This document shows positions 8,704-17,985 of a stretch of 64,000 nucleotides of DNA, piece by piece (positions within the stretch are counted from its first letter, which is position 1; each line of letters starts with the position of its first letter). The notes below the pieces were generated by a model. That model made no database searches, was not told the origin of the DNA, and was given only the letters and a program-made list of their open reading frames with translations. The stretch covers positions 420,899 to 484,898 of the forward strand of contig PMSM01000002.1 of assembly GCA_003168335.1 (NCBI GenBank). Direction: 5' to 3'. Source of the stretch: Blastocatellia bacterium. Its GTDB lineage: Bacteria; Acidobacteriota; Blastocatellia; Pyrinomonadales; Pyrinomonadaceae. The position numbers and the translations under genes are program-made.

Positions 8704-9801
8704 CTATTTCGTTGGTCCCCAGACTATCTTTCCCGTCTTGTCAACGTAACCGAACAACAGTCCGTCTTTGGTCATCGTCTCAACGCGGGCGAGGCCGCCG
8801 GAGAACGAGGAAGCGTATCGGAAGTTTCCTGAGATTACGGTCTTGCCTGACTTGTCAATGAAGTAAGCCTGGTCGCAATTGTGAATGGCGGCCAGTCCTT
8901 CGGAGAATGGCGCCGCGGATTCGAACTGCGCAGGAATAACAAGCTTGCCGGTCTTGTCGATGTAGCCCCACAACATCGTGGAGCCCGACCTGTTGCCGTC
9001 GGCGTCCCGCGGACACCAAACTACTTCGCCCTTTATCTTGACCGGCGCCAGACCTTCGCTGAAGGCGCCGGCATCTTCAAACTTTGCTTCGATCAACAGT
9101 TTACCGGTCTGATCGATGAATCCGGACTTGCCGCCGGTCGCAATTGCCGCCAGGCCCTCGGACATCGAATGGTAGCTGGGACCATAGTCGATCGCCGGGC
9201 TCGGCACCTTTTTGCCGGTTCGATCAAAGTAAGTCACGCCACCTCTTAATAAAACGCCGACTACACCCTCATGAAATCCCAGGGTCACATCCAACGGCAC
9301 CTCGAAAAGAATCTTTCCGGTGTGATCGATGAAGCCGCCGCGATCACCATCCGTGACGGCGGCCAGTCCTTCGCTGAAATCTTCCGCGTGCGTGAACTTC
9401 AAAGGGATAACGAGTTTGCCAGTCTTATCGATGTAACCCCACTTGCCCGGATTCGAAATCACTCCGATGTTGGGAATCCTTCTCTGCCCGATGTTGACGG
9501 CGGCCAGACCTTCCGAGAAATCATCGACGATGTCGAAGTCAGGCTTGATCACTACCTGACCGGCTTCGTTAATGAATGCCTTCTGGCGTCCGCTGGTCAC
9601 TAAAGCCAGGCCTTCGTGAAACTCATTCGCTCCATCAAACTGTAGTGGGACAATTATCTTTCCCGTGCGATCGATATAACCAAACTTGCCGGCCCGCTCG
9701 ACCGGAAAGAGCGATTTCGACTCTGGCCGTTGCCCGCGCAAGCTTGAAGCAAACAAGCAAGCGAATAGAATCAAGCCGGCGAATATGCCTGTCTTTCTCA
9801 T
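8704..9801 (-). CDS. secreted WG-repeat protein
   Basis: This 365-residue protein starts at MRKTGIF with a signal peptide (hydrophobic residues about 6-18, SSLRGQ cleavage region) and then consists of about eight WG repeats (Pfam WG_beta_rep), each close to GYIDKTGKLVIPLQF followed by FSEGLA. The repeats build a beta structure of unclear role; family members are often exported. An upstream in-frame start at 9867 would add 22 residues ahead of the signal peptide and is unlikely. It converges with the radical SAM gene and lies downstream of a small membrane protein gene on the same strand. Confidence 0.85.
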   Translation of the reverse strand: MRKTGIFAGLILFACLFASSLRGQRPESKSLFPVERAGKFGYIDRTGKIIVPLQFDGANEFHEGLALVTSGRQKAFINEAGQVVIKPDFDIVDDFSEGLAAVNIGQRRIPNIGVISNPGKWGYIDKTGKLVIPLKFTHAEDFSEGLAAVTDGDRGGFIDHTGKILFEVPLDVTLGFHEGVVGVLLRGGVTYFDRTGKKVPSPAIDYGPSYHSMSEGLAAIATGGKSGFIDQTGKLLIEAKFEDAGAFSEGLAPVKIKGEVVWCPRDADGNRSGSTMLWGYIDKTGKLVIPAQFESAAPFSEGLAAIHNCDQAYFIDKSGKTVISGNFRYASSFSGGLARVETMTKDGLLFGYVDKTGKIVWGPTK

Positions 9802-9818
9802 TGGAAGTTTCAATTTTC

Positions 9819-10241
9819 CTAAACGTCCTGCGTTCGGCTGAAAATGCTTTGCGAGAATGTTGGCCACGCATCACGCAGGTAAAGCGAAAACGGAAGCCAC
9901 CAGATCAAATCGTTAGTCAGGCACAAGACGATGGTTGACCGGGGCCACGTGCCGTTCCAAATTAACCCGGCCAAACCAATCGGACCAAGTACCTTTCCCG
10001 CTAAACCGACCGCCGCCAGGAGCCAACCGTGCTCGGGAGCTCGGGCGACTTCAAGGTAGAGAATTCCGTACAAGCCCACCACCATCCCAAGACACGCAAA
10101 GATCTGCGGGTGGTTCAGCGGCGGCAGGCCAGCAAAGCGAAAGAGCCATTGCGGATCCCATCCCGCGTACAGTCCCCACGCGATGTTGTAGATTCCCGCG
10201 GCGCAGAAAACCAGGCGATGAAATTTTCGTCGGGCTAGCAT
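9819..10241 (-). CDS. small four-helix membrane protein
   Basis: This 140-residue protein has four hydrophobic segments (about 10-28, 46-64, 72-95 and 103-122). Conserved-looking stretches such as FHRLVFCAAGIYNIAWG, GLAGKVLGPIGLAG and LTNDLIWWLPFSLYL resemble uncharacterised inner-membrane proteins found in several phyla. No catalytic motif is visible. It ends 17 nt before the WG-repeat start, so the two may be cotranscribed. Function is unknown. Confidence 0.7.
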   Translation of the reverse strand: MLARRKFHRLVFCAAGIYNIAWGLYAGWDPQWLFRFAGLPPLNHPQIFACLGMVVGLYGILYLEVARAPEHGWLLAAVGLAGKVLGPIGLAGLIWNGTWPRSTIVLCLTNDLIWWLPFSLYLRDAWPTFSQSIFSRTQDV

Positions 10242-10346
10242 AGCGAGCGCGGAAGATCCTACATCCTTTTCACGGATTGGCTAGTCCCGCAGGATGATGA
10301 CATTACCGGGAAGAAGAGCGCGGCAAATCTGACTGACGCGAAATTC

Positions 10347-10781
10347 CTACGACGTTTTCCGACCGTCGATGAGTTGAGGCGTAATGCGATAAAGAGCAAT
10401 ATCGACGGCCCGTCCCAAAGCATCAAGCTCAGTGGCGCTGATCGCGGGGGTCAGCGAAGGGTTTCGCTCAGTGATGAGTTTCATGGCCCGTTGCATTTCT
10501 TCGGCGTTGGTTAACTGCTCGGCCTTACCGATAACCATCACACTGCGCCAATGCGTACTGTCGGTTATTTCTTCAACCTGCAAACAGACTTGCGGGTTGG
10601 CTTCAATGGACTGAGTCTTCATTCCTGCGGTCGTAAAGAAATAAAGCTCCTTGCCGTCGTAAGCGTATTGCATGGGCACTACGTAAGGCCGGCCATCACG
10701 CGAACAGCCAAGATGGCCAAAGCTTTCGCGTTGTAGCAGCGCGTGCATTTCCGCGGGCGCCATGTCTTCAACTTTTAGCAT
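10347..10781 (-). CDS. pyridoxamine 5'-phosphate oxidase-like flavin split-barrel protein
   Basis: The 144-residue protein matches the FMN-binding split-barrel family (PNPOx-like, NimA/general stress protein 26 type): LLQRESFGHLGCSRDGRPYVVPM, then YDGKELYFFTTAGMKTQSIEANPQVCLQV and WRSVMVIGKAEQL. Members bind flavin or heme and reduce small compounds. The exact substrate is unknown. Its start codon overlaps the end of the molybdopterin subunit gene by 14 nt, so it is very likely the third gene of the iorA-iorB transcript and translationally coupled to it. Confidence 0.85.
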   Translation of the reverse strand: MLKVEDMAPAEMHALLQRESFGHLGCSRDGRPYVVPMQYAYDGKELYFFTTAGMKTQSIEANPQVCLQVEEITDSTHWRSVMVIGKAEQLTNAEEMQRAMKLITERNPSLTPAISATELDALGRAVDIALYRITPQLIDGRKTS

Positions 10782-12975
10782 TAGTAGTCACTCCTTTAGG
10801 AACCAATGGCAGAGATCTTAAACGCATACCGGTTGCGTTGAAGATGGCACTACCGACCGCGGGCGCCAGGCCGACGATCGGCGTTTCACCCGCGCCGGCC
10901 GACGGAATGTCTTTGCAATCGAGGAGCACGACTTCAATCGATGGCATATCGATGAAACGCGGCACGCGATAGCTGGAAAATTTTGGGTTGAGGATCTTGC
11001 CGTTCTCGAATTGAATCGACTCGAACAATGCTCCTCCAATCGCCATCGTGATCGCGCCTTCAATCTGGTTTTTCAGGTGGAGGGGGTTAACGACGGCGCC
11101 GCAATCAAAGGCCTCTACCACCCTCACGATTCTCACCTGCGGGTTCTGTTTGTCCGCGTCTTTACCTGAAGGTTTGTCGATGGCGATCTCCGCGCAAGTC
11201 GCGACGTAGCCGTTCTTTTCAAAGCCGCAAGAGATGCCGAAGCCGTGACCCGCGGCAGGCTTTGTCCGGCCCCAGCCGAACGCTTTCGCCGCGGCTTCCA
11301 GTACGCCGCGCATTCTTTCGTCCTTGAGGTTCTTGAGACGAAACGCCAGCGGATCCATGTTCAGAGAGTGCGCCAGCTCGTCGATGTGCGTCTCGCGAGC
11401 AAAGTGATTTGCCGTCGCTGCCAGTCCCCGATACGAGCCCTGGCGCAGCGGCGAGTTTGACGGGTGAAACTGGATGTCGTTATTCGGAATGTCGTATTTG
11501 ATCTGAATGCCCGAGTTGCCCGAGTTGTAGTTGTGAAACTCCCACGCGGTTATCGTGCCGTCAGACTTAACTCCACTCTTGATATCGATCACGCCGGCAG
11601 GTCGAAAGTAAGCCCAGGTGAATTCCTCTTCGCGCGTCCAAACAAGCTTGACCGGTTTACCGGTAGCCTTGGCGAGACGGGCGGCTTCGATCGCGCACTC
11701 GCCGGTATGTTTGCCGCCGTAACCTGAACCTGTGTCAGGAACCATGACCCGAACTTTGTCTTCAGCGATATGGAATGCCCCGGCCAGCTCGCTGCGTACT
11801 CCGAACGGTCTTTGCGTACCGGTCCAGACAGTGAGCTTGTCGTCCTTCCATTCCGCTACCGCGGCGCGCGGCTCGAGCGGCGTATGCGCGATGTACGCCA
11901 CGGTGTAAGTCTGCTCGATCTTCTTGTCAGCGGCCGCCAGGCCATCGGCCAGCGAACCCTGCGGGCGCGAGCCACCGCCACCGCCCTCGCCTCCACGTCT
12001 CTCTGTTGTCGGTTTTCGCAAAACATCGAAAAGCTCTGCGTTTGAAGGCTGACCCGGCGATTTCCAATCCACGGCAATGACGTTCGCCGCTTTCGTCGCG
12101 GTCTGGCTGTCGGCAGCGACTACGCCAATAAAGTTGCCGTCATGCACAACCTTCGCGCCAGGAATTGCTTCAGCGGCTTTGGTGTCGACCGAAACCAGCG
12201 TCGCGTTGAAGGTCGCGGGGCGAACAACCTTTCCGTACAGCATGCCTTCGCGTTTGATGTCCGAAGCATACTCGTGCCTTCCGGTGACAAAGTTCCGGGC
12301 ATCGACTTTCGCGATCGACGTGCCGGCGATCGTCCAATCCTTAGGCGGAGTCGTCGCGATATTGTCGGGGATGACCTTGACCAGCTTCCTGCCCTTTGCG
12401 ACCTCGGCTAACGACAGCGACTTTGACTTGTCGTGATTGACGAAACGCGCGTCGACGATAGTCACGGAAGCGGGCTCGACACTTAATTGCTGCGCGGCAA
12501 GATCTATCAGCATCTCGCGCGCGGCCGCGGCCGCCTTGCGCAATCGCGGCGCCATCGTCGGCGTGGAAAGGCTGCCGAATGTTCCCATATCGAAAGGTGT
12601 GACATCGGTGTCGCCCATGACCAGGTGAATTATCCCAACCGGAACATGCAGTTCTTCGGCGACGGCTTGCGCCAGGGACGTGCGAATGTTCTGGCCCATC
12701 TCGACCTTGCCGGTAAAAACTGTCACGCCGCCATCTTCGTCGACATGAATCCACGCACCGATGTCGTTGGGCAGCCGATCGTTTCCGCCGCGTCCTGATT
12801 CTCCCTGCCCCCGTTGTTGAGCCAGAGCGCGACTCAGCGGGACGATGAAGATGATGCCGGCGCCGAAGGCTTTGATGAAATCGCGGCGATCGAAATGAAA
12901 TTTGTAACTCGGCGTCTCGAAGAGTTCGTAACGCTCAGTCTCGATCTCGTCAATTCGGTCGCGTTCGTCGGTCAT
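10768..12975 (-). CDS. IorB-type molybdopterin-binding oxidoreductase subunit
   Basis: This 735-residue protein is the large subunit of a molybdenum hydroxylase of the isoquinoline 1-oxidoreductase (IorB)/aldehyde dehydrogenase type. The N-terminus holds RRDFIKAFGAGIIF, a twin-arginine-like signal followed by a hydrophobic stretch, so the enzyme is probably exported folded with its partner. Mo-cofactor regions include KVEMGQNIRTSLAQAVAEEL, GYGGKHTGECAIEAARLA and QGSYRGLAATANHFARETHIDELA, and the C-terminus has GAGETPIVGLAPAVGSAIFNATG with the family's catalytic glutamate. The start at 12975 has a strong GGAGG site and overlaps the stop of the Fe-S subunit by 4 nt. The substrate cannot be predicted. 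Confidence 0.9.
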   Translation of the reverse strand: MTDERDRIDEIETERYELFETPSYKFHFDRRDFIKAFGAGIIFIVPLSRALAQQRGQGESGRGGNDRLPNDIGAWIHVDEDGGVTVFTGKVEMGQNIRTSLAQAVAEELHVPVGIIHLVMGDTDVTPFDMGTFGSLSTPTMAPRLRKAAAAAREMLIDLAAQQLSVEPASVTIVDARFVNHDKSKSLSLAEVAKGRKLVKVIPDNIATTPPKDWTIAGTSIAKVDARNFVTGRHEYASDIKREGMLYGKVVRPATFNATLVSVDTKAAEAIPGAKVVHDGNFIGVVAADSQTATKAANVIAVDWKSPGQPSNAELFDVLRKPTTERRGGEGGGGGSRPQGSLADGLAAADKKIEQTYTVAYIAHTPLEPRAAVAEWKDDKLTVWTGTQRPFGVRSELAGAFHIAEDKVRVMVPDTGSGYGGKHTGECAIEAARLAKATGKPVKLVWTREEEFTWAYFRPAGVIDIKSGVKSDGTITAWEFHNYNSGNSGIQIKYDIPNNDIQFHPSNSPLRQGSYRGLAATANHFARETHIDELAHSLNMDPLAFRLKNLKDERMRGVLEAAAKAFGWGRTKPAAGHGFGISCGFEKNGYVATCAEIAIDKPSGKDADKQNPQVRIVRVVEAFDCGAVVNPLHLKNQIEGAITMAIGGALFESIQFENGKILNPKFSSYRVPRFIDMPSIEVVLLDCKDIPSAGAGETPIVGLAPAVGSAIFNATGMRLRSLPLVPKGVTTNAKS

Positions 12976-13451
12976 TTCGCCACCTCCTTTGCCGTGCCGG
13001 AGGCAATTTGGATCGCCTCTACAATTCGCTGATACGTGCCGCACCGGCAGATGTTGCCGTTCATTCCACTAATTATTTCATCTCGGCTCGGACGGGGGTT
13101 CTTAGTAAGCAGCGCCGCGCCCGACATGATCATGCCCGAAGTGCAGTATGCGCACTGCATCGCGTCCGCTTTGATGAAAGCTTCCTGTAAAGGATGCAAC
13201 TGGCCATCTTTCTCGAGGCCTTCGATCGTCGTAATCTGTTTGCCCGTGGCGCGCCCGACTTGCGTGATGCACGAACGCGTCGGCTGTCCGTCGAGCAGCA
13301 CGGTGCAGGCGCCGCATTGTCCTTCGCCGCAGCCGTACTTGCTGCCGGTTAATCCAAGATCGTTGCGGAGGACGCTGAGCAGACTGACGGTCGAATCCAC
13401 ATCCAGCGTCATCTTCTTTCCATTTACGTTGAGCGCGGTGACTCTGGCCAT
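12972..13451 (-). CDS. IorA-type [2Fe-2S] subunit of the molybdenum hydroxylase
   Basis: The 159-residue protein has the two-cluster layout of xanthine-dehydrogenase-family small subunits. A plant-type ferredoxin motif GCGEGQCGACTVLLDG supplies three ligands, with the fourth in RSC, and a C-terminal helical domain has MQCAYCTSGM and NICRCGTY for the second cluster. It passes electrons from the molybdenum site to an acceptor, often a cytochrome c for the Ior class. The start at MARVTALNVNG is supported by AGAGGT 8 nt upstream; an upstream extension to 13538 is not supported. It is the first gene of the iorA-iorB-flavoprotein operon. Confidence 0.92.
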   Translation of the reverse strand: MARVTALNVNGKKMTLDVDSTVSLLSVLRNDLGLTGSKYGCGEGQCGACTVLLDGQPTRSCITQVGRATGKQITTIEGLEKDGQLHPLQEAFIKADAMQCAYCTSGMIMSGAALLTKNPRPSRDEIISGMNGNICRCGTYQRIVEAIQIASGTAKEVAK

Positions 13452-13576
13452 AACAGACCTCTTTCGGCTTTTCGAACTTTCAAGACTGCTGATCGGTTGG
13501 AGCTGTAAGTATACATCCGCCTTTGCGAGTTTGCCCAAATGGTGATTAAATCCCGCGTGACATTTGAATTAGACTA

Positions 13577-13819
13577 ATGGAAGCCGACAGCACAGCAGCG
13601 CGTTTCGCGGTTTGTATTAATAACATCGGTTATCCAGATGATTTGAAGGTCAGAACCGTCTATCAGGTTTTGCCGGATGAGTCAGCTGCGAGAAGCAACC
13701 GCATCAGAGTCGTGGATGAAACCGGCGAGGATTATTTATATCCGGCCGACTACTTTGTGCTTATTGACGTACCTCCTGAAGCGCAGAAAGCATTGAGACA
13801 AACGCCAACCTGTTCCTAG
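13577..13819 (+). CDS. conserved small protein of unknown function
   Basis: This 80-residue protein has a compact pattern ARFAVCINNIGYPDDLKVRTVYQVLPD, then RIRVVDETGEDYLYPADYFVLIDVP. It resembles short bacterial hypothetical proteins with a beta-rich, SH3-like look (a Y-P-D-L start and an EDYLYPADYF end), but no function is known to me. It is divergent from iorA and followed by a repeat-filled gap. Confidence 0.65.
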   Translation: MEADSTAARFAVCINNIGYPDDLKVRTVYQVLPDESAARSNRIRVVDETGEDYLYPADYFVLIDVPPEAQKALRQTPTCS

Positions 13820-14119
13820 AGCCAATTCGCTGGAGGCCGAAGAAGTCCGCGCAGCGGACGGATGATAATAGCCCACGATTCATCGGTGGGATCTACTCGC
13901 GATTAGTGCGGAAGTCCGCGAAGCTGACGACTGAATTCTCCTCTTCACTATTTGCGACTCAGGATTTACTATTCACGGAATCTTTCAGCCGTCCGTTTCA
14001 CGGACTGACAAGGATTTATGCGCGGTTACCCCAGCACTGAAGTGCTGGGCTAGTTTCAATCGTCCGCTTCGCGGACTCTACCCTTGATCTAGAACTTGTA
14101 GTTCCCATTCGGAGACACA
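13820..14119. repeat. REP-like palindrome cluster
   Basis: There is no gene. The gap carries several imperfect GTCCGC-type palindromes (13845-13859, 13991-14005 and 14062-14076, with centres GCAG, TTTCA and CTTC) and a perfect hairpin CCCAGCACTGAAGTGCTGGG at 14031-14050. These resemble REP elements spread by RAYT transposases, one of which lies about 4 kb downstream. The last 30 bases hold the leader of the next gene. Confidence 0.7.
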
Positions 14120-16132
14120 ATGAAACCAAATCGCTTCTTCAAGTTTCCCATCGCCGCTCTGTTCTTAGTCTTAAGCGCGGTTGCCTCTTTTTCGCAAGGC
14201 CCGGGTGGGCAGATGTCTGCGCAGCAGCGCGAGCTGGCCGATTACGTTAAGAGTCATTACAGCAAGCGCGAAGTGATGATTCCGATGCGCGACGGGGTGA
14301 AGCTCTTCACTTCGATCTACGAGCCCAAGGATACGAAGGAAAAGTATCCGTTCATGTTCGACCGGACCTGTTACAGCGTCGCGCCTTACGGCCTGGACAA
14401 ATTTCGCACATCGCTTGGGCCCGACGATCTGTTTGCCCGCGAAGGCTACATCTTTGTATATCAGGATGTGCGCGGGCGTTACATGAGCGAGGGTGAGTAC
14501 GAGGACGTGCGGCCATACATCCCCAACAAAAAAGGAAACCAGATCGACGAAACCAGTGATACCTATGACACGGTCGATTGGCTCGTCAAGAATATTCCGA
14601 ACAATAACGGACGCGTCGGTGTCTACGGCATCTCGTATCCCGGGTTTTACACGTCGATGGCCGGCATCGATGGCCATCCCGCAATCAAAGCAATCTCGCC
14701 GCAGGCGCCGGTCTCTGACTGGTTTCATGGCGACGACAATCATCACAACGGGGCGCTATTTCTGGCGCAGAATTTCTCCTTCTTCACTGGTTTTGGCCAG
14801 CCGCGGCCGACACCGACCTCGAACAATGATTATGTGAAGCGATTCAATTACGGCACGCAGGACGGCTATAAGTTTTATCTGGCAATGGGAGGGATGAAGA
14901 ATTCCGGAGACGCGTTCGAGAAGCAGTTTGGCTTTCGCCTCAAGTTTTGGGACCAAATGATGCAGCATCCGAACTACGATCAGTTTTGGAAGGACCGCAA
15001 CATTTTTCCGAACTTGAAGAACATCCACGCCGCGGTGATGACGGTCGGCGGGTGGTACGACAACGAAGATCTATTCGGCGCGCTCGGAACCTATCAGAGT
15101 ATCGAGAAGCAAAATCCCGGCATCTTCAATGTGCTGGTGATGGGGCCGTGGTTTCATGGCGGTTGGGCGCGTTCGGATGGTGACTGGCTGGGCACGGCTT
15201 ACTTCGGCATGAAGACGGGAGAATACTTTCGCGCCCACTTTGAGCTGCCGTTCTTCAATCATTTTCTGAAGGACAAGGGCGACATCTCGGAAATCAAAGA
15301 AGTGAACGTGTTCGACACCGGCGCCAATCAATGGACGGACCTTCCGAACTGGTCGCCGACCGCTTCGACCGACACGCCCGTCTATCTGTCATCCGACGGT
15401 AAACTTGTCTTTGGCGATGGCGCGACGGGAAAGCGTCCGCCGATGGGCGGAAAGCTTTACGACGAATATGTAAGCGATCCAATGAATCCGGTTCCTTACA
15501 CAGAGAAGAGAAACAACGACACCATAAGGTATCCGCGCGATTTCATGACTGAAGATCAGCGCTTTGCCTCGACGCGTCCGGACGTGCTCGTTTATCAAAC
15601 CGATCCTTTGACGCAAGACCTGACCGTGGCCGGCAGCATCAAGCCGGAGCTATTTATTTCTTCCAGTGGGACGGATTCGGATTTCGTCGTGAAATTGATC
15701 GACGTTTTTCCCGACGAATATCAGTATCCCGAATCAGGAAACAAGTTGCCCAACGGCCAGCCGGAACGAGTGAAACCACCAGACGGTTCGACGGCCTGCG
15801 TCTTTTCGCCCGGCGGTTATGAAATGCTTTTGCGCGGTGAGCCGTTCCCCGCGCGCTTTCGCAACAGCTTTGAAAAGCCCGAACCTTTGAAGCCGAACGT
15901 GCCGGCGAAGATTTCTTACGTGATGCCCGGCATCGTGCACACGTTCAAGAAAGGCCATCGCATCATGGTGCAAATCCAGAGCACGTGGTTTCCCCTGGTC
16001 GCGCGCAATCCACAAAAGTTTATGCCGAACTATAAGCTGGGCACCAACGCCGACTTTCAGAAAGCCACCGAGCGGGTCTATCACTCAGCCGCGAATCCGT
16101 CGCGTATTGTCTTGCCGGTGTTGAAGAAGTAA
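14120..16132 (+). CDS. secreted X-Pro dipeptidyl-peptidase/CocE-type hydrolase
   Basis: This 670-residue protein has a signal peptide (hydrophobic residues about 9-23, AVASFSQG) and then an alpha/beta-hydrolase of the CocE/NonD and X-Pro dipeptidyl-peptidase S15 family. The nucleophile is the serine of GVYGISYPGFY. The N-terminal domain shows MIPMRDGVKLFTSIYEPKD and VYQDVRGRYMSEGEYEDVRPY, typical of the family. The C-terminal 230 residues fit the jelly-roll domain (SIKPELFISSSGTDSDFVVKLIDVFPD, GHRIMVQIQSTWFPL). It could cleave peptides after proline or glutaryl/cocaine-type esters and amides. It is followed by a long inverted repeat and a second secreted serine hydrolase. Confidence 0.9.
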   Translation: MKPNRFFKFPIAALFLVLSAVASFSQGPGGQMSAQQRELADYVKSHYSKREVMIPMRDGVKLFTSIYEPKDTKEKYPFMFDRTCYSVAPYGLDKFRTSLGPDDLFAREGYIFVYQDVRGRYMSEGEYEDVRPYIPNKKGNQIDETSDTYDTVDWLVKNIPNNNGRVGVYGISYPGFYTSMAGIDGHPAIKAISPQAPVSDWFHGDDNHHNGALFLAQNFSFFTGFGQPRPTPTSNNDYVKRFNYGTQDGYKFYLAMGGMKNSGDAFEKQFGFRLKFWDQMMQHPNYDQFWKDRNIFPNLKNIHAAVMTVGGWYDNEDLFGALGTYQSIEKQNPGIFNVLVMGPWFHGGWARSDGDWLGTAYFGMKTGEYFRAHFELPFFNHFLKDKGDISEIKEVNVFDTGANQWTDLPNWSPTASTDTPVYLSSDGKLVFGDGATGKRPPMGGKLYDEYVSDPMNPVPYTEKRNNDTIRYPRDFMTEDQRFASTRPDVLVYQTDPLTQDLTVAGSIKPELFISSSGTDSDFVVKLIDVFPDEYQYPESGNKLPNGQPERVKPPDGSTACVFSPGGYEMLLRGEPFPARFRNSFEKPEPLKPNVPAKISYVMPGIVHTFKKGHRIMVQIQSTWFPLVARNPQKFMPNYKLGTNADFQKATERVYHSAANPSRIVLPVLKK

Positions 16133-16145
16133 TCGGCGTAGAGAT

Positions 16146-16245
16146 GAGGTCAGTACCGGGAGCGGTAGCGACCGGGTCTCGTCCTCGCCACTACACAAGT
16201 CTAGTAAGTTGAAACCCGGTCGCTACCGCTCCCGGTACTGACCTC
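16146..16245. repeat. 32-bp perfect inverted repeat between two genes
   Basis: The arms at 16146-16177 and 16214-16245 are exact reverse complements around a 36-nt loop; each arm reads from GAGGTCAGTACCGGGAGCGG through a GACCGGGT end. In RNA this is a very stable hairpin just upstream of the AAGGAG ribosome site of the next gene, so it may stop or limit read-through, or protect the upstream message. The arm sequence is related to the TCAGTACC-type repeat at the 3' end of the decarboxylase gene. Confidence 0.85.
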
Positions 16246-16257
16246 AAGGAGAATCCC

Positions 16258-17670
16258 GTGCATCAATACCGCGTCTTAAAACACAGCGTCGCCGCTCTTA
16301 TCATTCTTGTTTTCTCTAACCTGAACTCGTCGGCGCAGACCCAACTCTCGCCCGATCTCATCGAGAAGATCGACAAAGTCGTTACCGACACTTTGGCCAG
16401 GACCGGAGTCCCCAGCGCCTCGGTGGCCATCGTCAAGGACGGCCAGGTGGTCTATACAAAAGCTTATGGTGATGCGCGCCTTGATCCGAAAACCCCGGCG
16501 ACGCCACAGATGCGCTATAGCATCGGCTCGATCAGCAAACAGTTCACGGCCGCTGCGGTTCTCCTTTTGCAAGAGCAGGGCAAGCTGTCGCTCGACGACA
16601 AGGTGGCGAAGTTCATTCCCAATCTGACGCGCGCAAACGAAGTCACCATTCGCCAACTGCTCTCGCACACTTCGGGCTATCAGGACTACTGGCCGCAGGA
16701 TTATGTGATGCCGCCGATGATGCTGCCGACCACGGCCCAGAAGATCCTGGACATGTGGGCGCGGAAGCCTCTGGATTTCGATCCCGGCACCAAATGGCAG
16801 TACAGCAACACCAACTATGTCATCGCCGGCGTGATCATAGAGAAGGTCGCCCGCATGCCGCTGCTGCAATTTCTGCAGGAGAAAGTATTCACTCCGCTGG
16901 GAATGACCAGCGTGAGCGACACAGATCAGGCGAAGCTTGGTGACACGGATCCGGCCGGCTATCTGCGTTACGCGCTCGGCCCGTTGCGCGCGGCTCCGAA
17001 AGAGGGCAAGGGTTGGATGTTTGCCGCCGGAGAGTTGGCCATGCCCGCGGCGGACCTGGCGAAGTGGGACATCTCGATCATGGATCAGAAGTTGATGAAG
17101 CCGGCTTCTTACCGCGAGTTCAGCACTGAAGTTTTGCTCAAGAACGGATTGGGCACTCACTATGGGCTGGGTGTTGACGTCAACTCGCAAGCGGGACACC
17201 GCGCGTTGTCGCACGGCGGCGAAGTGTCGGGCTTTACCGCGCAGAACGTAGTCTTCCCTGACGATCGCGCCGCGGTGGTCGTGCTTACCAATCAGGATGC
17301 AGCCAGCGCTTCCGGCGCGATCGCCAGCGGCATCGCTCCGCTCTTATTCGCCACGACTGACGCGGCGACACCCGCGAAGCTGGAGCAGGCGAAGAAAATC
17401 TTCGAAGGACTTCAGCACGGCACCGTCGATCGTTCGCTCTTCACTGATAACGCGAACAGTTACTTCAGCGAGCCGGCACTGAAGGATTTCGCCTCCGGCC
17501 TCGGGCCTTTGGGCACGCCGCAGTCGTTCATTCAAGCTTCTCAGGGCCTGCGCGGCGGCATGACGCTGCGCGTGTACATCATTAGATTTCCACAGAAGGT
17601 TCTGCGCGCGTGGACGTATGAGATGCCGGACGGCAAACTGGAGCAATATCAAATAGCCGCGCAGAATTGA
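16258..17670 (+). CDS. secreted serine hydrolase of the beta-lactamase class C/PBP4 family
   Basis: The 470-residue protein has a signal peptide (residues about 8-26, SSAQ) and a class C beta-lactamase/D-alanyl-D-alanine carboxypeptidase domain. The SxxK motif is SISK in MRYSIGSISKQFTAAAVL, the YxN motif is YSN in WQYSNTNYVIAG, and the third motif region is HGGEVSGFTAQN. Such proteins act as esterases, peptidases or cell-wall enzymes. A C-terminal domain of about 110 residues has no clear match. The start is GTG with AAGGAGA 5 nt upstream. It may be coexpressed with the upstream peptidase if transcription passes the inverted repeat. Confidence 0.88.
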   Translation: MHQYRVLKHSVAALIILVFSNLNSSAQTQLSPDLIEKIDKVVTDTLARTGVPSASVAIVKDGQVVYTKAYGDARLDPKTPATPQMRYSIGSISKQFTAAAVLLLQEQGKLSLDDKVAKFIPNLTRANEVTIRQLLSHTSGYQDYWPQDYVMPPMMLPTTAQKILDMWARKPLDFDPGTKWQYSNTNYVIAGVIIEKVARMPLLQFLQEKVFTPLGMTSVSDTDQAKLGDTDPAGYLRYALGPLRAAPKEGKGWMFAAGELAMPAADLAKWDISIMDQKLMKPASYREFSTEVLLKNGLGTHYGLGVDVNSQAGHRALSHGGEVSGFTAQNVVFPDDRAAVVVLTNQDAASASGAIASGIAPLLFATTDAATPAKLEQAKKIFEGLQHGTVDRSLFTDNANSYFSEPALKDFASGLGPLGTPQSFIQASQGLRGGMTLRVYIIRFPQKVLRAWTYEMPDGKLEQYQIAAQN

Positions 17671-17739
17671 GGACTTTATCTAGGAATCACCAAGAACTGA
17701 AGGTTCATTGCGAGTCCGCTGCAAGGCTGTCCAAGAATC

Positions 17740-17985
17740 CGAATGGTTCTTCGACGCGTAGCGTCGGCTGACTTTAGCCCGGCGTTTCAACGCCGGGATC
17801 AGCGTCAACAATATCCCCTCGTCGCGTCAGCGACGACTGACTATCAACCGTCGCTACGCGACGATTAAACAAAAACCGCTCATCTTCCCGGCCTTGAAAG
17901 GCCGGGCTAAATTCATCCGTCGCTCTGCGACGCAAAGCCCGGATACCCACCCCAACAATCGTTTGTCGCGTCAGCGACGACTGAA
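17740..17985. repeat. REP palindrome cluster, left flank of the transposase relic
   Basis: The gap contains at least six palindromes of two alternating types: CGTCGC-type units (about 17821-17836, 17850-17864, 17918-17932 and 17965-17981) and CCGGCC-type units (17767-17787 and CCCGGCCTTGAAAGGCCGGG at 17887-17906). The order of the last CCGGCC and CGTCGC units is repeated almost identically on the other side of the transposase relic. Confidence 0.8.
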
